Below are positions 35,016-44,844 of a stretch of 64,000 nucleotides of DNA, in pieces. How positions within the stretch are numbered: position 1 is the first letter of the stretch; every line of letters begins with the position of its first letter. Source of the stretch: JAJFUV01 sp964384215 (GTDB lineage: Bacteria > Acidobacteriota > Terriglobia > Bryobacterales > Bryobacteraceae); NCBI GenBank assembly GCA_964384215.1, contig CAYLLB010000027.1:1-64000 (forward strand). The letters run 5' to 3'. The notes beneath the pieces are model-generated. The model ran no database searches, was not told where the DNA came from, and was given only the letters and a program-made list of their open reading frames with translations. The translations under genes and the position numbers were made by a program.

Positions 35016-35939
35016 TTATTGAATGAACCCGAGTTCCCGCAACGTCGCAGCCGGCTCCTCGTCATCGAACCGCGTCAGCATGGCCTTCTGGTATCCATTA
35101 TCGAGCGCGATGGCGAACGGCGGATCCACGAACTGGAACGTCCGCCGCAACCTTTCGGCGTCGTTCGAAATGCCGGCCTTAAAGCCTGTCGATTGGACGA
35201 ATTCCACGGCGAACTGGGGCTGTCGCGTGGGGACGGCGATCAGCTTTGTCGCTCCCCAACTGTGCTTGGCCAGCGCGCGCGCCGCTTCGTCACAGTGCCG
35301 GCACTCGGGATCGAAGACGTAAATGAAGACGCGCCCCTGATTCAGCGGGAACTGCTTGCCCTCCACGAGGATGGAATCCGGCGCGCGCGTGCCCTTGAGC
35401 CGGGCGGCGCTGATGCCGTAAGACATTCCGGCGAATACGGCCACGGCACCGAAAATCAGGGCCGCGTTGCGCAACCCCCGCGAAGGCTGCGACCACCAGC
35501 CGGCGAGCGCGGCGCCCACGAGCATCAGCGCGTCAGTGACGAAAAACATCGGCCCCACCAGACGCTGAATCCACGGGAAGCAATTGCATTCTTCCCCGCT
35601 CAGCACATCGTAGTAGTAGCCGATGTAAGCCATGAACGCGATCAGCGAGAGACCTACCAGCCACGCGCCCCAGCGGCGGAAGCGCGGCACCAGGATCAGA
35701 ACCCCGGCGAAGGTTTCACACGTGCCGACGAAGATCGCCACGGGAAGGCTGATCGATTGTGGAAATTGCGCCTGCGTCATACGTACGGCCGCGGCGAACG
35801 GGTCGACTACTTTCCAGATGCCGCTAATAAGATAAACCAGGGCCAGAAGGAATGCTACAAGGTGGGAAATGTTGCGCTGCCATATGGGCAGCTCCAGCGG
35901 AACCGTGTCGTCGCCCGCCTGTGCCATACTTTGATCCAT
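35016..35939 (-). CDS. MauE/DoxX-type membrane protein with C-terminal thioredoxin-like domain
   Basis: A 307-residue protein with about four to five membrane segments in the N-terminal ~180 residues (HLVAFLLALVYLISGIW, LVGLSLIAFMAYIGYYY and others), as in MauE/DoxX proteins, and two Cys in 'GEECNCFPW'. The C-terminal ~120 residues carry 'FDPECRHCDEAA', a CxxC motif on a thioredoxin-like fold. This recalls bacterial VKOR/MauE-type thiol electron transfer. The start is uncertain: the ATG at 35939 shares the CATG with the divergent gene's start, and an ATG at 35927 is also in frame. Confidence 0.72.
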   Translation of the reverse strand: MDQSMAQAGDDTVPLELPIWQRNISHLVAFLLALVYLISGIWKVVDPFAAAVRMTQAQFPQSISLPVAIFVGTCETFAGVLILVPRFRRWGAWLVGLSLIAFMAYIGYYYDVLSGEECNCFPWIQRLVGPMFFVTDALMLVGAALAGWWSQPSRGLRNAALIFGAVAVFAGMSYGISAARLKGTRAPDSILVEGKQFPLNQGRVFIYVFDPECRHCDEAARALAKHSWGATKLIAVPTRQPQFAVEFVQSTGFKAGISNDAERLRRTFQFVDPPFAIALDNGYQKAMLTRFDDEEPAATLRELGFIQ

Positions 35940-37560
35940 GTTCCTTATTCTATTCTTGATTGCAGCTCCTCTGTGGAGCCAGATGGCGGATTTGGTCGTC
36001 GAGAACGCGAACATCTATACCATGGACGCGGCACGTCCGCATGCGTCCCGCCTGGCGATCAAGGATGGAATCATCCTGGCGCTTGACGAAGACGCGGACC
36101 GGCTCACAGGGGCGTCGACACGGCGCCTGGACGCGAAGGGCGCGACCATCGTGCCTGGGTTCATCGACTCGCACGCGCACGTGGAGCACTTGGGCCGGAC
36201 TCTGGAGAGCCTGCATCTGCGAGGCGTTACGAGCATTGACGCCGTGGCGGCCATGGTCGCCGAAGCAGCGCGAAAACTGCCGGCCAGCGCCTGGATCCGC
36301 GGCAATAGTTGGGATCAGACGAACTGGGGCGGCGCATTTCCGACGGCGGAGCCGCTGACGAAAGCCGCTCCAAACCACCCAGTCTATCTGACGCGCGTCG
36401 ACGGGCACGCTTCGTGGGTGAACGCAAAAGCTCTGGCGCTGGCGGGAGTCGGAAAGGCCACGCCCGATCCGCCCGGGGGCAAGATCGTGCGTGCGGCCGA
36501 TGGGACGCCAACTGGTGTGCTGATCGATGCGGCGCAGGCGTTGGTGGCGCGCCGGATTCCCGATGCCTCGCCCGCCGACGTGAAACGCTGGATCGAGCAG
36601 GCCGCCCGGGAGTGCGCCCGTCAGGGGCTCACGTCCGTCCATGACGCGGGGGCGGGGAGGGCGGAACTTGCCGCCTATCGCGAGTTGATTGCGGAGCACC
36701 GGCTGCCTATCCGTGTGAACGCGATGATCGGCGGGGCGGGCCGTCTGTGGCGCGAGTATCTCCAAAAAGGTCCCGAAATCGGAGACCGGCTCACCGTACG
36801 CTCGATCAAGCTGCTGATCGACGGCGCCATGGGTTCACGCGGCGCGGCCTTTTATCAGCCGTACTCGGATGATCCCGGCAATTCTGGCCTGTTGCTTATG
36901 ACACAGGAAGACGTGGCGCGCGTGGCGCGGGAAGCTGTGCGCGGCGGTTTCCAGGTGGCCACGCACGCGATCGGCGACAAGGCCAACCGCATGGTGCTCG
37001 ACGCCTATGCCTCTGCACTCGGGGGCCACAACGACAAGCGCTTCCGCATCGAGCACGCACAGGTGGTGGCGGACGCGGACTTCGCGCTGTTCGCCAAGTA
37101 CTCGGTGATCGCCTCCATGCAGGCCACGCACGCTACCAGCGACATGCGCTGGGCCGAACAACGCGTGGGTCCGGTCCGCGTGAAGGGCGCGTATGCCTGG
37201 CGCAGGTTTCTTGAGATTGGCGTGCCCATCGCCAACGGCAGCGACTTCCCCGTGGAAGAGCCGAACCCGCTGTGGGGATTCTACGCGGCCGTTACGCGGC
37301 AGGATCGGGATGGCAAGCCGGCCGGCGGCTGGTTCCCGGACCAGCGCATGACGCGGGAGGAAGCGCTGCGCAGTTGGACGATTACCGGCGCCTACGCCGC
37401 TTTCGAGGAGAAGCGCAAAGGCTCGCTCGCGCCCGGCAAGATGGCGGACTTGGTGCTGCTGTCCGCCGACATCATGAAGATCGCTCCGGCCGAGATACTC
37501 AAAACGCGGGTGCTGGCCACCGTCGTCGGCGGCGAAGTAGTTTACGACGGCCGGCGATAG
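35938..37560 (+). CDS. secreted amidohydrolase, YtcJ-like
   Basis: A 540-residue metal-dependent amidohydrolase. A short signal peptide (MFLILFLIAAPLWSQ) precedes the small beta domain. The first metal motif is 'GFIDSHAHVEHLG' (D-x-H-x-H). Further barrel residues are His in 'TSVHDAGAG', 'FQVATHAIGDKANR' and 'FRIEHAQVV', and Asp in 'IANGSDFPVEEPN'. This is the YtcJ/AepA-like branch annotated as amidohydrolases of unknown substrate. The start codon overlaps the divergent gene's start by two bases. Confidence 0.88.
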   Translation: MFLILFLIAAPLWSQMADLVVENANIYTMDAARPHASRLAIKDGIILALDEDADRLTGASTRRLDAKGATIVPGFIDSHAHVEHLGRTLESLHLRGVTSIDAVAAMVAEAARKLPASAWIRGNSWDQTNWGGAFPTAEPLTKAAPNHPVYLTRVDGHASWVNAKALALAGVGKATPDPPGGKIVRAADGTPTGVLIDAAQALVARRIPDASPADVKRWIEQAARECARQGLTSVHDAGAGRAELAAYRELIAEHRLPIRVNAMIGGAGRLWREYLQKGPEIGDRLTVRSIKLLIDGAMGSRGAAFYQPYSDDPGNSGLLLMTQEDVARVAREAVRGGFQVATHAIGDKANRMVLDAYASALGGHNDKRFRIEHAQVVADADFALFAKYSVIASMQATHATSDMRWAEQRVGPVRVKGAYAWRRFLEIGVPIANGSDFPVEEPNPLWGFYAAVTRQDRDGKPAGGWFPDQRMTREEALRSWTITGAYAAFEEKRKGSLAPGKMADLVLLSADIMKIAPAEILKTRVLATVVGGEVVYDGRR

Positions 37561-37570
37561 GCGCGTTCTC

Positions 37571-38683
37571 TCACAGCCGCACGTACCACTGGCGCCGGTT
37601 CATGTACCAGGCGACCGCGTACAGCACCAGCACGTAGGACAACCCGAATGCCAGCGACGCGTTCTCCGGCTTGAGCCACCAGGCGAAAGCGTTGTTGTAA
37701 AAGTGGGTGTTGAGCGACGTGCCGCCGGGCTTGATCAGCCCCATCAGGCGCGCGATGACGCCGCTCAACACATACACCGTGATGGCATTCCTACCGTAAA
37801 TAGCGAAGGGTTGCATGCCGCGCCGCCAGCCCACCACGTCGAGCAGCCAGTAGCAGGCGGCGAAGATCAACTGCGATATCCCCGCCATGAAGAGCGCGAA
37901 CGGCACGGTCCAGAGGTTCTTGTTGATGGGCATCCACTGGCCTAGGAACGCGCCGGCGAAAAGGAGCGCATTGCCGCCGAGGAACATCCATGCGGCGCGT
38001 GCTTCAGCCGCCATCGCCGCGCGCAGCAGGTGCCCGGCAAGGATGCCGAAGAGCGTGGTGGCGATCGCCGGCAGCGTGCTCACCAACCCTTCGGGGTCCC
38101 ACACCTTCGTGGCCGACCACATGTGGCCGCTCAGGAACAGGCTGTCGACATAGCGCGCGAAGTTGCAGTCCTTTTCCAGCGTCCCGGCCGCGCAACCGGG
38201 CACGGGCGAGAGCGTCATCAACATCCAATACACGGCGCAAACCGCCACCAGCGCGATCACTTGGCCGCGAAGCTTCGTGAACAGGAAGATGGCCGCCGCG
38301 ATCAGGTAGCAGATGGCGATGCGCTGCAGCACGCCGGGAATGCGGATCGTCGTGAAGTTGTAGTAAGGGAATCCATTGAGCGCCAAGCCGATCAAAAAGA
38401 TGAGCGCCGCTCGCCGCAACGTGTGCAGCAGGAGCTTGCCGCGGTCGTCGCCCCGCTCGACGCGTCGCGCGAACGACAGCGTCATGGCCACGCCGACCAT
38501 CCAAAGAAACGACGGGAAGATGACATCGGCGAACGCCCAGCCGTGCCACGGCACGTGTTTCATGGGAGCATAGGATTCGGCCGGTCCCCGGTTGTTCACC
38601 ATGATCATCGAGGCCATGATGAACCCCCGGCAGACATCCAACGAGAGAAGACGCTTCGTGGTGACGGTTGGTTGGGCGGTCAT
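37571..38683 (-). CDS. NagX/heparan-glucosaminide acyltransferase-like membrane protein
   Basis: A 370-residue polytopic protein of the DUF5009/NagX family, related to the lysosomal heparan-alpha-glucosaminide N-acetyltransferase. It starts with the family signature 'RLLSLDVCRGFIMASMIMVN' and has about ten membrane segments, with 'HVPWHGWAFADVIFPSFLW' and 'YGRNAITVYVLSG' as typical blocks. NagX proteins are thought to transfer acyl groups to amino sugars across the membrane. It starts seven bases after the previous stop, the last gene of the operon beginning with DUF1175. Confidence 0.85.
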   Translation of the reverse strand: MTAQPTVTTKRLLSLDVCRGFIMASMIMVNNRGPAESYAPMKHVPWHGWAFADVIFPSFLWMVGVAMTLSFARRVERGDDRGKLLLHTLRRAALIFLIGLALNGFPYYNFTTIRIPGVLQRIAICYLIAAAIFLFTKLRGQVIALVAVCAVYWMLMTLSPVPGCAAGTLEKDCNFARYVDSLFLSGHMWSATKVWDPEGLVSTLPAIATTLFGILAGHLLRAAMAAEARAAWMFLGGNALLFAGAFLGQWMPINKNLWTVPFALFMAGISQLIFAACYWLLDVVGWRRGMQPFAIYGRNAITVYVLSGVIARLMGLIKPGGTSLNTHFYNNAFAWWLKPENASLAFGLSYVLVLYAVAWYMNRRQWYVRL

Positions 38684-38689
38684 TGTCGC

Positions 38690-39391
38690 TCAGTCGGACG
38701 ATGTTACTACACAAGCGGGGCTCTGTGCCGCCAGCGCCATCAGCCATAGCCACGCTGTCACCATGACGACCCAGGCGATGACGGCGCGGATCACCACGCT
38801 CGCCACCTGCACGCTGAACCCCTCGAAACCCGGCGCCCAGTGAAAAAGCCGCCACGGAAGCCAGAAGCCTACAAACACTCCTACGATCGCAAGGAGCCAA
38901 TAGCGCCTCGAACGGAGCGATACCGCCGCTCCGCCTGCCAAGCGGATCAGCCACGGGACGAGCGCGATTATTCCGAGCCACAGGATTGCGGTCCACAGGA
39001 AATCGACCACCGGCGTCACGGAGGCCGGACTTACCGGCTTGCGAAACGTCATGGTTACGAACGATGACAGCCAGCGCGCCTGTCGCGGCGCGGAGGCTCC
39101 CGCGAGCTCTATCATCCCGACCCACAACGAAATCGCTGCGAGCCAGGCGGCGCATCGTGTCAACCGCACTTTGGCGCCGACGCGAGCCGCGGCCGTCGCC
39201 GCCGTCAGATAAATGCAGGCGAAAACGATCGCCACCGAAACAACGGCCGAAACCGCCAAGTGCCAGATCTTCTGATCGGGAATCCAGAACCAGCCGTAAG
39301 TGGCCGCCAGCAGTCCCGCACCGCCCAGCACATTGGCCAGCCAGATCTTCCACGGCCTGAACGCCGCTTTGAGCGCTTCCCGCTCCGTCAT
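38690..39391 (-). CDS. six-helix hypothetical membrane protein
   Basis: A 233-residue protein with about six hydrophobic helices (IWLANVLGGAGLLAATYGWF, HLAVSAVVSVAIVFACIYL, VDFLWTAILWLGIIALVPWL, YWLLAIVGVFVGFWLPW, VIRAVIAWVVMVTAWLWL). I do not recognise a family. The ATG overlaps the stop of the alpha-2-macroglobulin gene (TGATG), so it is translationally coupled. It probably serves the same envelope function as its operon neighbours. Confidence 0.7.
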   Translation of the reverse strand: MTEREALKAAFRPWKIWLANVLGGAGLLAATYGWFWIPDQKIWHLAVSAVVSVAIVFACIYLTAATAAARVGAKVRLTRCAAWLAAISLWVGMIELAGASAPRQARWLSSFVTMTFRKPVSPASVTPVVDFLWTAILWLGIIALVPWLIRLAGGAAVSLRSRRYWLLAIVGVFVGFWLPWRLFHWAPGFEGFSVQVASVVIRAVIAWVVMVTAWLWLMALAAQSPACVVTSSD

Positions 39392-42300
39392 CACTTCACC
39401 TCCACAATGCGTGCTTCGGTGGTCGCCAGGTACTGTGGCTGATACATCGGTTGAATGTACGCCGGGTTGACGTTGTACCGCCCCGGATTCACTGCTTTGA
39501 GAAGATAAACGTACTGCGCCTGGCCGCGATCGAAATAGGTCTGGAAGATGGCCGCGCGGTTGTCGTGGAACTCGCGGCGGTTGAACCACCAGTTCCACCA
39601 CCGCGGCTTGTCTTTGATCTCGATCAGATCGTCGCGTTCGATGAACTCCAGGCCCGCTGGGATAGGATCTTCCGTCATGAGATACCGCCAGTTGCCGCCG
39701 TTCACCGTCAGGCGCACGGCCAGCACGTCGCCTGGTTTCAAGGCGCCATCGAAATTCGAGAAACGGTAGACGATCTTCTGGCCTTCGCGCTCCTGTGATA
39801 GCCGGAAGTACTCGCGCGTCAGGTTCAGACTCACGCTCCCCTTTCGCGCAAGCCTGTCCGCAGTGGAGAAGTACCCGGCCCGCGCCAACCAGTACAGACG
39901 GCCCGCGCCGCTTCTGGTGATGCGGATCTCGTTCGCACCCGCAAGCTGCGCCGCCGGCAGGCGCACGGTGGGCGCGGCAAGCGCCAGCGCGTCAGCCTCG
40001 CCGAAACGTCTGGCAAGTACCTGTTTTCCGTTCACGGACACGGTGACGTTCATGTCGGGCTTCAACTCGCCGCTCGCCTTGAGGTAATCGGTCAGCCCGT
40101 AAATGACCATGGCGGTCTGCTTGGTCGATGTCCAGTAGTAACCCTCGCTGCGGTGCGCCACCAGCCAGAAAGCCGCCTTGGCGAGCAGCGGGCTTGCAGG
40201 CCGGGTCTTTGAGAGCAATTTCACGGCGTAAGCCGTGGCTTCCGGGGTTGCATCCCCATAAAAATCCATCAGGTTGTCGCGATCCACCGGCCAACTGGCT
40301 TCCTGCTGGTCCACCCTGGCCGAAGCTTCCAAGGTAGCGGCGAGTTCGCCGGCGCGCCCGTCGTTAAGCTTGACGAGCGCCAGCCCCGTAAGCGCTTGCC
40401 CGTAAGCCGTCATCCGGTGGCGATCGGCCCAGACGGCGTCGATGATCGAGCCGTCCTTCACTCCCGCCTCCGCCAGCGCATAAGCCACATAAGCGCGCAG
40501 GTCGGGCAGCGCGCGCGGGTTCTCGCGCCATTGGACTATCAGCCACGCCGCCGCGCGCTTCAGCACATCCTCGCGCACGAAGTATCCGGCCGTGCGCGCC
40601 TGCGCCAGGCCGCTCACCACATAGGCGGTCATGAAGAACTGGCTTTCGTCGGTCTGCCACCATCCCCAACCACCGTCCTCGTGCTGGTATTCATAAAGGC
40701 GATCCAGGCCAGCCTGGATTTTCTTCTTGAGCTCAGCGGGATTGACGGTGGTCTTCACGTTCAGTTGCTGCAAGGCCTCTGCCACCACTACGTTCGGCAG
40801 GAAGCTGGACATGGTTTGCTCGGTGCAGCCGTACGGGAAGGTGGTGAGGTACTCGAGCGCACCGAAAATGGCGCCCGCCAACGACGGCGTCACGGAAAGT
40901 TCGATCATCCGCGATGCCGGAACGGACCCGTCAGGGAAAGTCAGGTTTGCGCGGGCTTCCCGCTGAGCGCCCTCCATTGTGCCCGAACGCGCATCGGAGA
41001 GCTTCACGCCTCGCGGATGGACCGGCAGCGGGAGTTCCAAGGCATCGGATTCCTCGTCGGTCAAAGCCTTGGCGAGCAGCTTCACTTCTCCAGGTGAGCC
41101 GGCGCGCACGCGCCATTCGACGCGCGCTTCGCCGCGGCTTGCCACGGTTACGTCACGGGTGGCGCCTTCGATGATCTGCGCCCCGGATGCCTCCAACGAC
41201 ATACGCACGGTCTTCCCGCTGTGCAGGTAGTTGTGCACGATGCCGGAAATGGCGGCCTCGTCGCCTTCGGTGAAGAAACGCGGTGCGCTCAAGCGCAGGA
41301 TCAGGTTCTTGCGCACGACGGTCTTCTCGATGGCCGATCCCACGCGCGTGTCGGCCGTGATGCCGCGCGCCGTGGCGCGCCAGGTGGTCAGCGCGTCGGG
41401 GAAGGATAGCAGTGCCGTGCCGCGCCCGCTCGCGTCGGTCTTCAGGTCCGCCAGCCACAGCGCCGTATCGGGGAACGCCTTGCGCACGTTCGGTTGCACC
41501 AGCCGCTCGGGCTTCAGCTGCGCGAACGTGGTGGGCGGGCGCAGAGCCGCGAGCATCATACGCCGTTTGCCGGCTTCACCTTGGAAGTAGTACGAGAGCG
41601 AACTGTCCGTGTTCACGACGTTCCAGATGCGCCCGTAGAAAAAGCCAAAGATGTCCCGGGTCGCATCGCGCCGGATCGTGTAAATGGCTTCGTCCACTAC
41701 CCCGAGGCTGAACTCGGCGGACACCGGGCGCCCCTCCGCATCGCTCGAATGCACAGTGTACTCGGCCGGATCACCGGGACGGAATTCGTTCTTCGACGGC
41801 TTGATTTCCACCTTCAGCCGCTTGTCGTTCGCCGGCACGCGAATGCTCTTGCTGCCGTGATGGAACACGTTGTCCCGCAGGAACGAGGCGGAGAGGTAGA
41901 AGTTCGGCGCTTGCGCAGCCGTGATAGGGACGGAAACCGTGGCGGTAGGTCCCTTGGTCTTGACCACTTGCACGCTATGGATTTCGCGCCCTTCGGAGGC
42001 GACCAGGATGTCGGCGTCCGGCACGCCGGTGATGAGCATCACGCGAGCGGTTTCGCCCGGCTTGTAGGATTTCTTATCCGGGATAATCTCGATCTGCTCG
42101 CGCCGCTCGCTCACCCAGCCACCTGCGCCACCGCCGACCCACAGGTACACCGTTTCCTCCACCTGGCGGCCCTCTGGTGTCGCGGCGGTCACCACCAAGC
42201 CCCACGAACCGCTCTGCTGGAGGGGGATCCGGATAGTGGCCGCGCCTTGGGCGTCCGTCCGCGCTTCGGTCCTGTACACGCTGGAGCCCAGGCCTTCCTT

Positions 42301-44004
42301 GTGCCCGCGCCAGGCTTTCAGCTCCGCGCGGAACGCCGTTTCAACCGGTTTTCCATCGTAGTTGCGCGCCTCCACTTTGATGCGCGCCTCGTCGCCCGGT
42401 TGGTAGAAGTACTGCTCGGGCCAGGCCATCAGCATGAAGCTCGCCCGCGTCGCGATGATGGAGCCACTTCCGGAGATCTCCCGGTTGGCCTGGTCGGCGA
42501 CCTGCGCTTCGATGCGCAGTCGCGCGTCGGTCTTCCAGATTTGGGTGGGGATACGGACGGTCAGGCGGCCTTCCCCGTCGAGCTTTGCGGTTTCTTTCAG
42601 TAGTTGCTCGTTTTGGCTCCAGAGATCTTCGTCCTCGCCTTCCTGCTCTGCGAGATCGTCCTCGCCGGCCCAGTACGGGAACCAGTACGGCGAGCGATGC
42701 ACGGTGTAAGTGACTTTGGCGTTCGCCACCGGTTCGCCGAAGAAGTACCGTGCGTCAATGAGCGCTTCCGCAGTCTCGCCTTGCAGAATGCGACGCTTAT
42801 CCGCGGTTACGCGCACTTCGTATTCGGGCTTTTTGTACTCCTCGACCTCGAAGCCGGCATGCGAACGCGACTCACCCGCTCGAAGCTCGATGGAGTAGTA
42901 GCCGAGCGGTGCCGCCTCGGTCAGGTGCAATTCACCATGCACCGAGCCCATCGGCGAGACGGGCAGCGCCTTCTGGAACACGGTTTGGCCTTCGTTGTCC
43001 TTGATTTCGACCGATACCTCGCGTTGAGAAGGGATGCGGTACTCGGTCGTGGGACGGGCACGCAACAGGGCTTTGAAGTGGACCGTGTGGCCGGGCCGGT
43101 AGACCGGGCGGTCGGTGTAGATGTAAGCCGTCGTCCAGCGGTCCGGATCGTTGCCCAAGTTCCATCCGTAAGGCGCGCTCATCGAGAAATCGCCGTTGTG
43201 GCGCGCCATGACCAGGATGTTCTCGGGCTTTGCCTCCTCTACCTTGACGTCGACGATGCCTTGCTCATTGGTCTTCGGATCGCTGAGCACCTTCTTGTTC
43301 ACGATCACCATGACCGGAGCGCCGGTGATGGGGGCTCCCTCGCGCCGCGTGACCAGGCGCGCGAGAAGGCGCCCCGGCGCCGTCTTCACGATCAGCGCGA
43401 TGTCGCTCACCATCACTATGGTGTAGGCCCGGTACTGTCCGCTCACCGCTTCCACCACATAGACACCCTTGCCGGGCACGGCGATGGGAATGGTCTGCGA
43501 CTCCCACCGGCGGCCCTTGGATACGCTTTGCTTCCATACAGAGACGACCTGCTGCGGATTGAGCAGCGGCGCTTCGGCATAGGTGGTGGCCGCCGGGGAA
43601 ACTTTCTGGCGGCGGCGTTCAGCCGACCACGTCCGGATGCGAGCGCGGGCGTCAGAGCTGAGTTGCGCGCGAAACAGGTCGCGTATCCGGTTGCGGAAGC
43701 GGACCTTGAAGGCGTGGAATTTCTCGATGGGACTGACGGTGTGCGACACGGGCGGTGCCTGCCCGCCAAAACGGTGTTGATCCTCCAGCGTACTGAAGAA
43801 GGCCACCGGGTCTTTCACCCGGTAGACTCGAAAGTCCAGTTGATCGACGTTCTGTGCCCAGAGTTGGATGGTTGGCTTCTCGCCGGGCGCGTAGGTCCGG
43901 GAACTGCTCAGCGAAAAATACGGATGCGAGTCGTCGGGTTGGCCTCCTGTCGGAACGGTCAATAGGATGGCCGCCAGTACCGTCGTCAAAGCGTTTGCGC
44001 GCAT
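39391..44004 (-). CDS. bacterial alpha-2-macroglobulin (YfaS-like) with intact thioester
   Basis: A 1537-residue periplasmic protease-trap protein. A signal peptide (MRANALTTVLAAILLTVPTGG) precedes repeated macroglobulin beta domains, for example the MG2 block 'WTTAYIYTDRPVYRPGHTVHFKAL'. The thioester motif C1060-T-E-Q is intact in 'FPYGCTEQTMSSFLP', so it can covalently capture attacking proteases after bait cleavage. An alpha/alpha thioester domain follows ('GGWGWWQTDESQFF'). The protein lacks an obvious lipobox. The frame is open to 44079, but the ATG at 44004 begins the signal peptide, two bases after the DUF1175 stop. Confidence 0.9.
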   Translation of the reverse strand: MRANALTTVLAAILLTVPTGGQPDDSHPYFSLSSSRTYAPGEKPTIQLWAQNVDQLDFRVYRVKDPVAFFSTLEDQHRFGGQAPPVSHTVSPIEKFHAFKVRFRNRIRDLFRAQLSSDARARIRTWSAERRRQKVSPAATTYAEAPLLNPQQVVSVWKQSVSKGRRWESQTIPIAVPGKGVYVVEAVSGQYRAYTIVMVSDIALIVKTAPGRLLARLVTRREGAPITGAPVMVIVNKKVLSDPKTNEQGIVDVKVEEAKPENILVMARHNGDFSMSAPYGWNLGNDPDRWTTAYIYTDRPVYRPGHTVHFKALLRARPTTEYRIPSQREVSVEIKDNEGQTVFQKALPVSPMGSVHGELHLTEAAPLGYYSIELRAGESRSHAGFEVEEYKKPEYEVRVTADKRRILQGETAEALIDARYFFGEPVANAKVTYTVHRSPYWFPYWAGEDDLAEQEGEDEDLWSQNEQLLKETAKLDGEGRLTVRIPTQIWKTDARLRIEAQVADQANREISGSGSIIATRASFMLMAWPEQYFYQPGDEARIKVEARNYDGKPVETAFRAELKAWRGHKEGLGSSVYRTEARTDAQGAATIRIPLQQSGSWGLVVTAATPEGRQVEETVYLWVGGGAGGWVSERREQIEIIPDKKSYKPGETARVMLITGVPDADILVASEGREIHSVQVVKTKGPTATVSVPITAAQAPNFYLSASFLRDNVFHHGSKSIRVPANDKRLKVEIKPSKNEFRPGDPAEYTVHSSDAEGRPVSAEFSLGVVDEAIYTIRRDATRDIFGFFYGRIWNVVNTDSSLSYYFQGEAGKRRMMLAALRPPTTFAQLKPERLVQPNVRKAFPDTALWLADLKTDASGRGTALLSFPDALTTWRATARGITADTRVGSAIEKTVVRKNLILRLSAPRFFTEGDEAAISGIVHNYLHSGKTVRMSLEASGAQIIEGATRDVTVASRGEARVEWRVRAGSPGEVKLLAKALTDEESDALELPLPVHPRGVKLSDARSGTMEGAQREARANLTFPDGSVPASRMIELSVTPSLAGAIFGALEYLTTFPYGCTEQTMSSFLPNVVVAEALQQLNVKTTVNPAELKKKIQAGLDRLYEYQHEDGGWGWWQTDESQFFMTAYVVSGLAQARTAGYFVREDVLKRAAAWLIVQWRENPRALPDLRAYVAYALAEAGVKDGSIIDAVWADRHRMTAYGQALTGLALVKLNDGRAGELAATLEASARVDQQEASWPVDRDNLMDFYGDATPEATAYAVKLLSKTRPASPLLAKAAFWLVAHRSEGYYWTSTKQTAMVIYGLTDYLKASGELKPDMNVTVSVNGKQVLARRFGEADALALAAPTVRLPAAQLAGANEIRITRSGAGRLYWLARAGYFSTADRLARKGSVSLNLTREYFRLSQEREGQKIVYRFSNFDGALKPGDVLAVRLTVNGGNWRYLMTEDPIPAGLEFIERDDLIEIKDKPRWWNWWFNRREFHDNRAAIFQTYFDRGQAQYVYLLKAVNPGRYNVNPAYIQPMYQPQYLATTEARIVEVK

Positions 44005-44006
44005 GT

Positions 44007-44687
44007 TCAGTCCGAGTCCCGTAAGAGATTCCAGCGGTACACGCCCAGAAAATTCGAGTTTCCTTCCAGCGGCCTCCACCTCGGCTGCGGATGCGCGAGC
44101 AGCTCCGCGACCGTGGGACGCCGGATTTCGCCCTTCTGCTTACCCTCAGGGCCCGTGTGATAGACCAGATAGGCCTGCCGCCCCGGTTCGAAATGGCTCG
44201 GGCCGACGTAGATCATGGCGTGGAACGGCATGTTCTGACCGAGCTGCCGGTAGAAGAGCAGGTCGCCGGGGCGCGCCGCCTCGATCCGGCGGGCCACCAG
44301 GCGAGTGTTGTAACGCCGCAGAGTCTCGGCGTCGGCAAACGCCCGCAGGGATCCGCCGCCGGTCGAAAACAGGTTCGCGCCCCAAGGCCAGTGTGGGTAC
44401 TGAAACTGCCGGACGGAGGGGAAAGGCGGCGCTGTAACGAGGCCGATCTCCGCAGCCCAGGCTCCATCGTGTGACCGCAGCGTCTCCCGGTACGCGAAGC
44501 GTATCAGGCCCGCGCAGTCGCTGATCTCGCGCGGCAGTTCTCCCGGCTGGCGATAGAACTGGGCTTCGGCAAGGAACGTGAACCAACCGCGGAAGGCTTC
44601 GCGGTCCGCTGTGGCGTCCAGGTGTGGGTAGTAAGAAGCCGCAAGCGACGCCAGCAACACGCTCACGAGCGAAAGTGTTGTGCCCAA
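44007..44687 (-). CDS. DUF1175 (YfaT-like) NlpC/P60-type protein
   Basis: About 226 residues. It begins with a signal peptide and carries 'ISDCAGLIRFAYRE' and 'MPFHAMIYVGPSHF', whose Cys and His have the order of NlpC/P60-type cysteine peptidases or amidases. This family usually sits beside yfaS-type alpha-2-macroglobulins, as here. The start is uncertain: the longest frame begins at a TTG at 44729, but a TATAAT lies at 44696-44701 (minus strand), so the TTG at 44687 just after it is likelier. It is divergent from the TetR gene and leads the operon. Confidence 0.78.
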   Translation of the reverse strand: MGTTLSLVSVLLASLAASYYPHLDATADREAFRGWFTFLAEAQFYRQPGELPREISDCAGLIRFAYRETLRSHDGAWAAEIGLVTAPPFPSVRQFQYPHWPWGANLFSTGGGSLRAFADAETLRRYNTRLVARRIEAARPGDLLFYRQLGQNMPFHAMIYVGPSHFEPGRQAYLVYHTGPEGKQKGEIRRPTVAELLAHPQPRWRPLEGNSNFLGVYRWNLLRDSD

Positions 44688-44781
44688 ACTATGCCGATTA
44701 TAGCTTGGCGATGCACTCGCTGCGAACAAAGCGACGGATCATCCGTACCCGAACTCTCGTCTGTTGGAGAGGCAGAGAAGC

Positions 44782-44842
44782 TTGCCGAGCGTCAACGTTG
44801 GTGATATAGTCAACACCGTAGACTTTATAGCTTGGTGTTGAC
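44782..44842 (+). promoter_or_regulatory. tetR promoter and operator
   Basis: TTGCCG (44782-44787) and TATAGT (44805-44810) have 17-base spacing. GTCAACACC (44809-44817) and GGTGTTGAC (44834-44842) form a perfect 9-bp inverted repeat with 16 bases between, over the transcription start. A third half-site GTCAAC (44791-44796) lies between the -35 and -10. A repressor bound here would block transcription of the regulator and the efflux operon. Confidence 0.65.
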
Positions 44843-44844
44843 AT

